DNA of 64,000 nt from Ceratodon purpureus (lineage: Eukaryota > Streptophyta > Bryopsida > Pseudoditrichales > Ditrichaceae): positions 5,373,669-5,437,668 of the forward strand of contig CM026432.1 of the NCBI GenBank assembly GCA_014871385.1, read 5' to 3'. The first letter of the stretch is position 1, and the number at the start of each line of letters is the position of its first letter. Shown here one piece after another: positions 11,066 through 22,318 of this stretch. The notes beneath the pieces are model-generated. The model had not been told where the DNA came from. It saw nothing but the letters and a program-made list of their open reading frames with translations, and made no database searches. A program made the translations under genes and the position numbers.

Positions 11066-12347
11066 GTGGAGGATTACTTTGCGTTGTTCATCCCTGGCTT
11101 ACCTTTTGTATCAGTATCTTCATCCTACATGCTTTCAAGATGAATACCTATCAACTTGTTTTGGTGGAGCACGGCCCCTCCTGAACAGTTACTAAAAGCT
11201 ACATAATCAGCTCCTATCAAGTTTGGAGTCCAGATGTTAACTACCCGACCATGGATAATAGAAGCACCTATGCTGCTGAACTCTTCATCTCCTATGGATG
11301 AAAAACCTAGCATTTGCACCTTCATCTCCTTGACGATTGGTATAGTCCCATCGAACCTTATGAAATCCCGGTTTCCCATAGGTTGGCAAAGTTGCAGCGC
11401 AGCTATGTCCCTTTCGCTGTCACGTGCCAAGATTTTTGCCTTTTGGCCTCCAACAGTCAATTGTGCCCTCTTGGTAAGGTTTGTCAAACAGTGGTCTGCT
11501 GTGAGGATTATCCCTTCGGGGGAAATCACCACAGCCGTTCCAATTACCTCGGACTTGTTTTTTTTAGTCTCCAATAGCCTAAAAATTGCATTACGAGAAG
11601 ATGGACTTACAGCTTGGTCTTGCTCTGCGCTATTTCTATGTCCCACATGATAGGTGTATCTGTCTTGGGAAAGAGCTTGCTCTTGGGATGATACAATTTG
11701 TCCTTCGTCCTCCATGTGCTTGAGGATGCCTCTTGGAGGATGCACCTTCACTAACTCGTCCAAAACAACTCGGGGTGACGTGCCAAATTTGAAGTAGTAA
11801 GCTTCCTCTCCAAAATCAACTTCGATTTTGTTTCGGTGAGCCCTCTTGTTCCGGTGAGCCATCCTGTAGAGAGAAGTGAACTGCAGAGTAGTGAATTAGC
11901 CCTACTACACAACAACTACGAGCCTTTTCGATGAGAATTCCACTTTCAAGAGAAAACCGTACAACTCTAAGTGACGTTGCACAGAGTAGTGGATGAGCCC
12001 AACTATACAACAACTATGAGCCGTGCCTAAAGGAGCTAAACAAAGAAATCAAACGACCACAAGGAGTTCTCAGGAAGAAGCGCCCTCGCCAACAAACTAC
12101 CAATCGCGAAAACTCCATAACGTCAACATCCTCCAGTAAATGAAATCAAACAACAAAGATCTAGCGGATAACAGACAGAAATTCAATAAACCAGACTAGA
12201 TAAAAGACAAACCATGCAAAGCACTCGAAACAACAAGATTAAGAGATCAAACATATGCATCTAACAAAACGAATCACATCAAAGACAAAGCCAAGTTCCT
12301 CCCGCACACCTCAACCTGCACAAACCGGACAAGGAAAACTTCAAAGT
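11066..12347 (-). mobile_element. 1.28-kb gene-derived insertion between 205-bp direct repeats
   Basis: This unique segment lies between the two copies of the 205-bp repeat. Base composition is far less AT-rich than the surroundings. It contains one protease exon with a genuine splice acceptor at its 5' side (CTCTCTACAG just before the ATG at 11862) and a donor at its 3' side. It was therefore copied from genomic DNA and not from a spliced mRNA. Upstream sequence (11863-12347) has no further recognisable exon. No transposon termini were seen. Confidence 0.55.
11103..11862 (-). pseudogene. trypsin-like serine protease exon, truncated, with in-frame stop
   Basis: The frame from ATG 11862 gives 245 codons before TAG at 11127-11125. 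A chymotrypsin-fold (Trypsin_2/HtrA-like) core is visible: GTAVVISPEGIILTADHC (His), ERDIAALQL (Asp) and NCSGGAVL (nucleophile Ser), so the catalytic triad is present. After the stop the frame stays acidic (DEDTDTK) up to a consensus donor (AAAAG|GTAAGC, exon end 11103). This suggests the stop is a later nonsense mutation and the parent gene continued. No further exons exist before the 205-bp repeat at 11065. The N-terminus has a duplicated AHRNK motif. It is best read as a captured, dead gene fragment. A short expressed protein cannot be excluded. Confidence 0.65.
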
Positions 12348-12354
12348 TCCATTG

Positions 12355-12388
<34 letters not shown>

Positions 12389-12558
12389 ATTGTTTTTAAA
12401 AACTTTAGATAAAACACTATTTTAAATGAATACATTAAAAATCAAAGTTATTAAATGCTATTGTATTAAAAAATATCTTAAATATTTGTTAATTTTTAAA
12501 TTAGATAAAGTTTTAATTTTTTAGCTTTAGTATGTTGAAAATATAAATTAAATGATTT
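12348..12558 (+). repeat. 205-bp direct repeat flanking the protease fragment, right copy
   Basis: This is the right-hand copy of 10861-11065, with a longer (TA)n run (12357-12386). Confidence 0.9.
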
Positions 12559-12999
12559 AAAATTATACATAAATTTTAAATATTAAATTTAAATAGAATG
12601 TAAAGCCAAAAGACCAAGCTTGAAGGCAATTATCAATTTATTATTAAAAATTTAATTTTAACAGTTACTATATGACTGTGTTTGTTATTAAATTAAGAAT
12701 AAAATTAATTTATTTTTTAATTTAATATGAATTAAAATAAATTTATTTATAATATAATTTTCATTTTATTTTTTATAGATTAGGTTTTGCAGTGGATCGT
12801 AGACCATTACAAAATTATTTGTGCCTTCAACTTCTATTTAAGTATATAATGAAAAATAAAATTTATTGATATAAAAGTAGAAAATTTATTAGCCAATACA
12901 TTTTTGGATTGACTATAAAAGTTCAAATTATAATCATATATAATGTCATAATCTAATTAATTTTGAGGATGTAATTATAAAATAAGTATATTTAAATAA

Positions 13000-13048
<49 letters not shown>

Positions 13049-13276
13049 TATTCATACGTAATGGAGCTTTAAAAAATGGATATAAGCATCATACTTATAT
13101 TTATGTATCAATTGAACATTTTAATATATCATTGATGGATATATTCTTATGGAATTTCATAATTTTTGCAATATCAAAAAAAATAATTCCTATATTTCAG
13201 ATATCTTCAGTTTTTTATATTCTTAAATTAGAAAACATATATTTCTACTCCAACTTATGAAACTTCAAACCTTCTA
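12559..13276. other. AT-rich spacer with (TA)n tract
   Basis: There is no gene. A (TA)n microsatellite occupies 13004-13044. About 13050-13210 is the partner of 6860-7000 in the inverted repeat. Confidence 0.5.
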
Positions 13277-13852
13277 TGATTGAACTTCTACTTCTTTTTA
13301 ATTAAAAATTACAAAAAGAAACATAACTCACAACTTCAGAACATATCTTTCTTAAAATTTTCAAATTATATTATTAAAAATAGGCATTCAATTTTTTTTA
13401 ATAAAAATTAACAACAAAGTTTTAAAATCTAATTAATTCTAATTATCTGAATATGTCAAATGAATCACTTACAAGCCTTTTCTTTTTTTAATGGTAAGAT
13501 TTTATAAGGAAGCCAATTGGAATAAACCTCAATATACTTCTAGCTTCATTTTTCTATGAACAACGAATTCTAAACATATAGAATAAAGTAAAACCAGAAC
13601 AAAGATTATGCAGATAAAGTAGAAAACGTGGAAAAAGTGATGGCTTTGATAAAGTAAAAAGGTGGTTTTGGGCCTGCGATCATGATGATCGTGGTCATCA
13701 CTGTTGTGTGTCTTAGTCTTCATTTCTTAGGGTTTGTGGTTTTCGGAGGGTTTGCGAACAATGCACGGAAAGCTTCAGCAGATCGCCATCCCTAGGGTTT
13801 CACCTCCGACGCTAGAGCTTCTGCGTGCGTGAAATTCCTGCAGCGGCGACGG
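13277..13852 (+). promoter_or_regulatory. upstream region of SRP72 = right arm of inverted promoter duplication
   Basis: This is the reverse-complement copy of 4705-5257. The arm ends 33 bp before the SRP72 start. Telo-boxes (TTAGGGTTT near 13727, CTAGGGTTT near 13793) and the 23-codon upstream ORF are retained. It differs from the left arm by scattered substitutions and a ~26-bp palindromic insertion around GATCATGATGATC (near 13677-13703). Confidence 0.9.
13761..13832 (+). promoter_or_regulatory. upstream ORF (23 codons) in the SRP72 leader
   Basis: The ATG is at 13761 and TGA at 13830-13832, 53 bp before the SRP72 start codon. It encodes the same peptide as the CDKG upstream ORF except for one Ser to Pro change. 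Confidence 0.55.
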
Positions 13853-13885
13853 GTGGAGCAGCTCGGAGCTTGCAATTGATGCCAG

Positions 13886-15994
13886 ATGGGGCAGAAAAGT
13901 AAGGCCAACGCTGCACCGGCCAAGGGGAAACCTCCGCCGGTGGCAGGGGGCGAGGTGAAGGCGCCACAGCAAGCTTCCGTCGCGGAGCCGGCGGGGCCGA
14001 CTGTGGAGGATTACTTCGCGTCGTTGGATAAGTTCGTGCGAGCGGATGACTTTAAGAACATCGTGAAGGTGTCGGATCAGATTCTGGCGAAGGAGCCGGA
14101 GTGTGCGGAGGCGAAGCAGTGTAAGGTGGTGGCGTTGATTCAGGAGAATGAGATTTCGCAAGCGTTGCAGGTGATTGAGGCGTCGAAGTCTTCCGGGTTG
14201 GATATGACGTATCAGAAGGCGTATTGCTTGTATCGGCTTAGTAGGTTGGCGGAGGCGCTGGCTGCGTTGAAGGGGGTTGAGAGGAGTGTGAGTGTGTTGC
14301 AATTGGAGGCGCAGATATTGTACAGGAAGGGGGAATTGAAGGAGTGTATTGCGAGTTATGAGAGTTTGTTTAAGCAGCATAAGGTGGATGCGAATGATGT
14401 GAAGACGAATATGGTGGCTGCGTATGTGGCCGGAGGGCGGGCGGTGGAGGTGCCGTCTCTTATGGAGAGTCTGAAAGTGACGCCGCGGACAGGGTTTGAG
14501 ATTGCGCATAATGCAGCGTGTGCGTTGATTGATAGGGGGGATTATGGGAAGGCGGAGGAGTTGCTTCAATTGGCCCATCGGATAGGTCAGGAGGCTCTGA
14601 TTGAGGAGGATGTGCCGGAGGAGGATATTGAGGACGAGCTTGCGCCGATCTCTGTGCAGCTTGCGTATGTGCAGCAGATGCAGGGGCGGATTGATGAGGC
14701 GTTGGAGAGCTATAATGGTATATTGAAGAAGAAGCCTGCGGATGCGCCGTCTCTTGCGGTTGCGACTAATAATTTTATCGCTCTCAAAGGTGCTCGGGAT
14801 CTTTTTGATGCTTTGAAGAAGACGGACAAGTTGTTGGAGAAAAAGGATGCAGGTCAGAAGCTTCAATTTGCTGAAAATTTGGAGAACAGACTCTCGATGC
14901 GCCAGAAGGAATCTCTTAGCTTCAATCGGTGTCTGTTGCTGCTGCACTCGAATAAGCTAGATCAGGCGCGGGATTTTTCTTCATCGTTGTTGAAGACGTT
15001 CCCAGACAGTTCTGTTCCGGCGGTGTTGACTGCTTCTTTGCTTTGGAAGGAAGGTAAAGCTCAGAAAGCAGATGAGTTGTTGGCAGAGTTTGCTGAAAAG
15101 CATGCAGATGCCGGAACGAATGTTCATTTTGTTCGAGCTCAAGCTGCTGCTGCAGCTGGAAATTATCTGCAAGCTGCGAAGTGCTTGGAGTCGATTACTT
15201 CTCTTCGTCATAAGCCAGGTATGATAGCCACTTTAGTTGCATTGAAAGGTAGAGGAGGAAATGTGAAGGGGGCAGAATCCGTTTTGGATGAAGCAGTTGA
15301 GTACTGGGACTCTTATATGGGTGACGAGGACCGGAGTTCCATGTTGGAAGCTATCCTTCAAGAATCAGCAGCGTTTAAATCGAAACACAACAAAATGGAG
15401 GCAGCAGCTAAGTTGTATGAACGACTTATGAAGAGCTCTTCTCCTGTCGTCAGATCCGAAGCATTGCATGGTCTAGTGTCAAGTTATGCTTACACTAATC
15501 CTGACAAAGCTGCTGAGTATGAAAAGAAGCTGCCACCCTTAGGAGGTTTATCTGGTTTGGATGTGGAATCCTTGGAGAAGGTGCCCCCCTGGTCACTCAA
15601 TGTAAAGAGAGGGCGTGCAGCCGAGGAAACTGGAGAGAAGACAGGAGAAGACAAGTCTGAGAATGTCAAGACTAAGAAGAAACGCAAAAGAAAACCTTTG
15701 TATCCTAAGGGGTTCGATCCTGCAAATCCTGGACCTCCACCCGATCCTGAAAGATGGCTACCAAGGAAGGAGCGGTCTTCTTATCGGCCAAAGAAAGGCA
15801 AACGAAACCAGGCGCCAATTAGGGGATCACAGGGATCGGTTTCGAGAGATAAGTCTAGTGATTTGAGTGCTACTGCTTCAAACGGACCAAGCGCAGACTC
15901 GGGTAAGTCTGCAGGCGGTAAGAGCAGTGCACCTGCTGAGATCCCGAAACCTAATCCTCCAGCTCACAGGGGAAAGAAGAAGGGTCGTCATTAG
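13886..15994 (+). CDS. SRP72: signal recognition particle subunit SRP72
   Basis: This is a single 702-codon frame. Residues ~28-560 are helical TPR-like repeats (for example DYFASLDKFVRADDF and ISVQLAYVQQMQGRIDEAL) that in SRP72 bind SRP68. Residues ~595-650 hold the SRP72 RNA-binding motif: a Lys/Arg cluster (KTKKKRKRKPLYPKGFD) followed by PGPPPDPERWLPRKERSSY, then a basic Ser/Lys-rich tail ending GKKKGRH. Role: part of the cytosolic SRP that delivers ribosomes making secretory proteins to the ER. The length is normal for the family. The start follows directly on the duplicated leader; no in-frame ATG upstream is better. No introns or disruptions were seen. Confidence 0.95.
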   Translation: MGQKSKANAAPAKGKPPPVAGGEVKAPQQASVAEPAGPTVEDYFASLDKFVRADDFKNIVKVSDQILAKEPECAEAKQCKVVALIQENEISQALQVIEASKSSGLDMTYQKAYCLYRLSRLAEALAALKGVERSVSVLQLEAQILYRKGELKECIASYESLFKQHKVDANDVKTNMVAAYVAGGRAVEVPSLMESLKVTPRTGFEIAHNAACALIDRGDYGKAEELLQLAHRIGQEALIEEDVPEEDIEDELAPISVQLAYVQQMQGRIDEALESYNGILKKKPADAPSLAVATNNFIALKGARDLFDALKKTDKLLEKKDAGQKLQFAENLENRLSMRQKESLSFNRCLLLLHSNKLDQARDFSSSLLKTFPDSSVPAVLTASLLWKEGKAQKADELLAEFAEKHADAGTNVHFVRAQAAAAAGNYLQAAKCLESITSLRHKPGMIATLVALKGRGGNVKGAESVLDEAVEYWDSYMGDEDRSSMLEAILQESAAFKSKHNKMEAAAKLYERLMKSSSPVVRSEALHGLVSSYAYTNPDKAAEYEKKLPPLGGLSGLDVESLEKVPPWSLNVKRGRAAEETGEKTGEDKSENVKTKKKRKRKPLYPKGFDPANPGPPPDPERWLPRKERSSYRPKKGKRNQAPIRGSQGSVSRDKSSDLSATASNGPSADSGKSAGGKSSAPAEIPKPNPPAHRGKKKGRH

Positions 15995-17477
15995 TGAAAT
16001 ACCAGTTAGCTTTTGAACTGAGAATTGTTCTTCTTTTTTACTTGTATTGGAGAACTAACCACCACCAACCTTCGTCAGGTCTCATTTACCTTGTAGTAAA
16101 CATTTGTGAGAATCTCACAATTTCCAGAGTTTGAATGGGCTTGTGTTTCATGTCATGTGTGCGATGGGCAGCCCTAGACTCTACGGAGCTCTACTTAATC
16201 TAACATTCAGACACTGTGATTGTGCTGAAAGTTGTTCATTTGAGTTTTGAAGTCCAGTCAAGGGTGCACGGATGTGTTGGTATTGAAAACCTCTTGGGAG
16301 TGGTTCTTGATATGTCCGTGTTTCCTCTCAAATTCACTCAGTGGATGCGAGGTGTCAGTTTCAAGGTCGTGTTCATGAGAGACTGTTGTGCTGTGGAGAT
16401 CATTCGGCATTGTGATCTGTATGCCATGGAACTAAGTGATTTGAAGCTGTCCGTTTTGTTTTATATTTCCTGGATTCCTCGGGTAGAGATACCCGAAATC
16501 AAGTCACCCGCACGAGCCTAGATCTCACTTGAACTTGCACAAAATCCACGAGGCGCCACACCTCGAACCACTTTTTTGCTAACCAATCGCCTTTTTTTGC
16601 ATTTGCTCTCATTTAGATAGAATGATGGGTCAACCCATTTATTGAATTGGCCTTAAAATCAATTTGTGATTGTAACCAACTTTTGACTTTAACCCCGAGG
16701 AAGCCTACTATCCAAACTTTTAACCATACTTTCATCCAAAACCAACAATATCATCCGATATTTTACATAAAATGGAATTTACCAGAACAAGATAATGGTG
16801 ATCTCGGGCTTTTTATCAACTCTAACAAGCCAGAAAAGCAAACTTCCTCGTCCCACCAAGTTCCAAACACGTCCATTTTCGTAGTCTCTCGTCCTTTTCC
16901 GTCTCTCCTGGTCCGCTCCTCATTCATTCCTGTCTATTCCTCGTTCCTCCTTGTCCACTCCTATTCATCCTCTTCCATTTTATTATCATCCATAGTCATC
17001 ATAAATTCATCCAAATGCATCAATTGATCATCCTCATCCATACCTCGTCCCTCACCTCGTCTCCTCCTCGTTCATCTCTTGCCGTGATGGTCCAGTTATC
17101 ATTCATCAGTGTCCATTTATCATCGATCCGTGTTCATTTATCATCCGCCATCGTCGTCCTCGCGGGAGAGAGAAAGCCTGAAACAGAGACAGACACAGAA
17201 ACTCAGAAACACAGAAAACACAGAAAAACACACAAAAGCACACAAACAAACTCAGAAAAGCACACACAGCAAGCGAGCGAGACACAGAGCGAGAGAGAGA
17301 GCGAGAGAGAGCGAGAGAGAGCTGCCCGGTGCCAAGGATTCTTCGCCATCGCCCACACTACCCGCTCCTGCTTCGTTCCCTGCCTCGCACTCCAGAGTCC
17401 ACACCTAGCTCTCCCCTGCGTCACCAGTGGTTATGGAGGAGTGAGGAGGGCGATCACCAGGCTGCACATCTGTCACC
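15995..17477. other. SRP72 3' region and TTC5 promoter/leader
   Basis: This is non-coding. The right part is C/T-rich (16850-17150), followed by an (AG)n-like tract (17285-17325) just upstream of the TTC5 start, a common plant leader/promoter composition. Small open frames here have low-complexity composition and are out of frame with the gene. Confidence 0.5.
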
Positions 17478-20400
17478 ATGGGAGGAGGGGACAAGGCCGA
17501 CCAGGTTCTCGACTCCAAGTTCCAGGGATTGGAATGCCACGATCCCATGGAGGCCGTGCTCGCCAACATCCACTCCTTGTACACCGTGCGCGACACCTTC
17601 TTCCCGCTCGATCCCTCCATTAAAAAGGCTCGCCTGGACAATCTCATGCGCGACGTTCTGCTCGTTCTCGACGACATCTCATCAGGTGTGTGTGTGTGTG
17701 TGTCTTTTTTCTTGGTTCTCCTGGTTTTCGTTGTGTTTATTTTTTTTTCGGTTTTTTGTAGTTGTGGAGTAGTGGAGTAGTGGAGTGTGGAGTTTTAGTG
17801 GCATCTGTGAGATGGTGGATTTGTTTCTCTAATCGGAGTTTTTAGTTCGTTGAGACGGATGGATCGCTGGTTGAGTGTCGGGTTGATTTGTGGCGAGTTT
17901 AGGCTGTTGGTGGTTTTAGGGTTCAAGAACGGGGCGTGCATTGCAGGGAATGTGGGAAGATTGGGTGCTTAGGGCTTTGGTATTGTTTAGTGTTGTAGTG
18001 ACTTCAGTCGGGGTGATACAGAGGCTGGTTTTTGGTTGGCAATGTTGTGTTAGTTTATCTCGAGGTTGGCTTGGCTTGGCTTGGCTTTTTCGGTTACCTC
18101 GTAGTTGCATTGGATTTCGGCAGTTGCAGAGTTGGCCGTTTCTTTTCTTTCAATGGCGTTCGCGAGGTTTTTGTCTTTTAATTGCATGGTTTCGCGAATG
18201 GGGTAGTTGGATATGGTCTTTGAGTGGGATGTTGAAGTGGAGGTTGTTGGTGTAGATTGCAGGAAGCAGCCGCAACGGCGCGCTCAGTGGGAGTATTTGA
18301 GGGGAAAGGTTCTTGATGTTGGGCCAGATTATTGCAAAGAGGCCGAAGAACATCTTTCGAAATCGGTAATTGACTCACTCTCTCTTCCAAGAAAACGTAT
18401 GGTCTTTAGAGAGCTTAAAAAAATTAGAGAATGCAAATGGTTAGTGGTAGTCCACGAGTGGGATACAATGCAACTGTTACGAGTGTTAGTAAATTACTGT
18501 TTACTACTGCTTGATCTCTTTAGTCTGAAGATGTCATACAACACGGGATTTCTACAAATTAGACATTTTGTTTGAATGTAGTTATAATTTTCTTAAGAAT
18601 GTGATGTATTGAATCGGCTTCTGTTGTTGACGTTCCACACTACGATGCAATTAAAGCTGAGCTTGATGTGACCAGGTCAAGCTAGATCCATCTATGGTGG
18701 ATGCGTGGTGCTGTTTGGGAAACTGTTTCTGGAAGAAGGGTGACCTTGCACAGGCTAAAAATTGCTTTAATATCGCTCTTAGCAAGGTGACTTTCACTCT
18801 TTTTCTAGCTTACGAGGTTGTTGCATTCTGGTTTGATCCATGGCACTGAGCATTGGCGCCATACTTCGCCTAAGAAAAGCACAATCAAGTAGTTGTGGAG
18901 TTAGTTCTCGTAACGTAACTTAAGACACCATTTTTTGGATTGCAAGAATTCCTGGCTTGTGGTATGGGAGTGTTATCAACAAGTTTGATGCTGACAGAGA
19001 AGCTGTTTTCCCATTGGCGCAGGGATTAAATAAAAAGGCGCTTCAGCAACTTTCAATGTTAGAGCGACGAATTGGAAAAGGTACACTGTTTGCCGTTCTC
19101 TCCTGATTTAGGAACATTATTCAGATCATGTGCCAAACATCCTTAAGTTTGGCAGTAGTTAGACTCTCTGCAAGCAAATTATTCTGTGGTTTTGAGATGC
19201 ATGAGCACTATCTAAAGCACACTTTTGTTCTGTTGCTAATGAGTGTTAAAACTTTAAAAGGCATACATTGATTAAGGGCATCGATGACTCGCAATCAGGG
19301 CACACAGTCTTCTCATCCTGAATGGTGCACCAATGATGCAGGGACTGCAGACGAAGCTGAGACAGTGGAGGAGAGCATTCGTCACGCGAAGCAGGCCGTT
19401 AGTCTTGACATTAAGGATGGCCAGTCTTGGTGTACGTTTTTCTTTCAGCCGTCCTTAGATTATCTGAATGCATCTGCAAGTGGTTTATAGAAACTTAACG
19501 CATTTCCAGGCATAAATTGTCGCTTCATTTCTAAAGACTTGGATTGACATGTTGTGCTCTCGTGCAGATACTCTAGGAAATGCTTACTTGACTAGCTTCT
19601 TTGTGTCGGGCGCTTGGGACCGAAGCAAGCTTCACCAATCTCTAAAAGCCTATCAAAATGCGGTAAGTGAAAGCATTTACAGAACACTGTCGATTTTAAA
19701 CGCTAGGATGCGCATGTGTACCAACGTAACCGTATGTGAAGGGCAAACTGGGCTTTGCAAACACACTAAAAAATTAATTTCAGAAATACATTGGAACTGA
19801 AATTTTTGAATTGAAAAAATCATTATAAAAACGGTCTTCTCTTTCTTGTTGGGATACTGAGTACTCTCTACCATATCTGGTTCACATCAGCGTCTTCGTG
19901 GAGTTTCTCGAATTGAGAAACAGTGAAACTAACTTTGTCGTTTTAACTTGTTTGCATGCAGGAAAAGGACGACATGGCGAGTGCAAATCCCGACCTTCAC
20001 TTCAACAGCGCCACTGTAAGCTTGCAACTTCTTTCAGGTTCATTGTTCTAGAAGTTCACGCTGGTTTAGTTACTTCTGATTGATCTTTCAATCTTTCAAT
20101 CTGAACATGTGGGGTGCCATGACACACGAAACAGGTCCATCAATACTTGGAGGATTATGAGAGAGCATTGCGAGGTTTCGAGGCAGCTAGTGTCCGAGAC
20201 CCAGGGCTACATGCCGATCATGAAGTTAACAAATTAATCAATCTGTTAAGCAAACTTGAGGATTTAGTAGCGAACAAGGTATGTCTGTGTACTAAAACTT
20301 AATTGACATGTTTTGTAGAATACGTATTTGAGGATTGGAGTTGTTTGGAGTAGTTTGTAGCGTGACCAAGTATTTTTAATTTATATTTTGTCTGGAACTA

Positions 20401-22318
20401 TTCCAGTTCTCATCAGTTAAGAAGTTCACAGAATCATGGCACGGATCACTGTTTATAATACACATCTTTAGCAAGCTGACTCCCGGTTTCTTATGCTTGC
20501 GATCAGGGCCGACTTAAACCGAGGCGGTTGTCTTCCATCTTGTCATCCCTTCCTATCCATGCTTGTGAGATCCTTATCCTCCTAATGTTTTCCATTTTCC
20601 AGGCCTTTGGAAGTTTTTTCCATATGCTCCTTGCAGACAACACATTACTGAAGAAAGAATAATATGAATTGAAACGTATTATTTGTAGACCTGGTTTCAA
20701 TTTGTCACCTATCTGAAGGTTTATGCCTAATTTTCCTCGATGCTTACATTTTTCACTGGTAAAAATAAGGAAATTCCTGGGATAGGCCATAGGCTTTTTA
20801 TTTTATGAACTAGTGGTAGGCCCCAATTGTGCGTGCTCAAGTACTCCAAATAATGCCGTGAATCTCATGTTTGAATATCTTGCCAGCTGTTGGAGCCCAC
20901 AGACAAGCTTTATTAGGGGACCTAAAAGAAGGGTTTAATAAAGGCATGGCATTGCAAGCGAAAACGCTCCAAGCAGTCCCTCATGACAACTCCGTGCCGC
21001 TGTAAGTTGACCGTCACTGTATATTTTCTGATTTTAAAGTTTACATCAATGACCTTTTTAGTTTCTAGGGGCTTTAGCAGAGATTATTAGGCAGGGTTGG
21101 TTTTAATTTCTGGCTTTCTTTTAATCCATTTTGAGTATGAAATGGAGGACGAAAGTTAACTGCAACTTGCATGATTTCAGTAGTGTTGTCAAGTTGGTCG
21201 TCTAAATTGACTTTATCCAGGTCAACATGTTATTATTGCACTTCCCACTGGAACATATATCTTCAGATTATTCTCTGTGTTTCTATGTTTCGGGATATTA
21301 TGAACACTTCTGTAAATCACAACAAACATTTTACGGGTCCTCTGTGAGTCCCGCGGGGGAAAATTAAGCTTGCCAACCGAGTGTCACAGAAGGAAAACTT
21401 TCTGGGGAAAGTTGGGGTTTCCCTCACAGGGACTTGTAAAATGATTCCTGTGAATTTTTTATTTCTATAACTGAGCTTGTCACCAGTATAGGGCACTAGC
21501 ATTTTTTCAGATATTTTAACTCCTGAAGAGTGATGCGCTCGTCACTCTTAAATATGACAACTGATGGGGCTTACCTATGTGCAGGTTTTATTTGGTATCG
21601 GATAGAGAAGCCAACTGCTTTGCTCTCTCTGTGTATGCACTGCGAGATGGAGCGGTAAACATCTTATTTTCCAGTCCTTAAAAAGAAAACGTTCATTTTG
21701 TCCACCTTATTGAAAGTGTGTAAATTTCAGGAGGGAAAAGTTCAGGTGTACAAACGAATCACCGACGTTGATACCATGTCCATTCTTCAGTTTCTACAGC
21801 TTTTTCTGCATTCATAGTGATACTTTGTATATATTTCCTCTACTTTCTGTGCAGATTAAAGAGGGCACTACAATTACCCTGCTGGAACCTTTTTTTGGTG
21901 AAGTCAATGTCACATGGCAAGATAAGGTGGGTCGTCATTACTGCTGTGTTGTCTTCGTTTTTCATCCTTGTATGGTTTGCTACAAGATGTGAACATTTTT
22001 CGCTGTTCTGAAGGTCAAAAAATCAGTGTCAAGTTATATATATCTGCGCAAGTGAGTGATAACATAGGTGCTTTTAAGTGTGGAAGTGATTCTTGCAGGA
22101 GATTTTCCACAAGCAGTTTTAATAAAATTTATTAGAGAATTGTTTATCCATGTGAGAGGATGCTGAAATAACAATTTCTGTGATCTGATGTTGATCAGGT
22201 GTACCGATATAAGGCAGTTCGGGTAGATCTTCCACAGCAGCTGCTATTAAATGGTCGACCACCTCTAGTACAGGATGCTGTGTGTTCCACACTGCAGGCA
22301 GAAAACATTCCTCCTTGA
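17478..22318 (+). CDS. TTC5/Strap-like tetratricopeptide-repeat protein with C-terminal OB fold
   Basis: There are thirteen exons: 17478-17686, 18263-18365, 18676-18786, 19023-19080, 19342-19431, 19568-19662, 19962-20015, 20135-20278, 20507-20564, 20887-21001, 21585-21654, 21855-21926 and 22199-22318. All have GT-AG borders and consistent phases, giving 432 aa, close to animal TTC5. TPR units include VDAWCCLGNCFWKKGDLAQA, SWYTLGNAYLTSFFVSGAWD and VHQYLEDYERALRGFEAA. The C-terminal part (FYLVSDREANCFALSVY to VYRYKAVRVDLP) corresponds to the TTC5 OB domain. Animal TTC5 is a p300 cofactor and a ribosome-associated factor in tubulin mRNA autoregulation; the plant role is not established, so only the family is assigned. 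No disruption was found. Confidence 0.92.
17687..17702 (+). repeat. (GT)n at the 5' end of TTC5 intron 1
   Basis: The intron begins directly with a (GT)8 tract, so several GT dinucleotides could serve as donor. The exon end at 17686 is the one that keeps phase with exon 2. Confidence 0.8.

Noticed and set aside
4705-13852. inverted arms as ends of a Mutator-type transposon
   Set aside because: No 8-10 bp duplication flanks the outer ends, and the arms abut two host start codons. Kept only as an alternative for the finding.
13775-14947. 390-codon open frame on the minus strand
   Set aside because: It is antisense to SRP72, with Arg/Leu-rich shadow composition; SRP72 explains the sequence.
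17015-17477. open frames overlapping the TTC5 start
   Set aside because: Low-complexity leader sequence, out of frame with the gene.
19284-19341. apparent phase mismatch in TTC5 exon 5 (a frameshift at first sight)
   Set aside because: Using the acceptor ending at 19341 restores phase and matches the family sequence, so the gene is intact.
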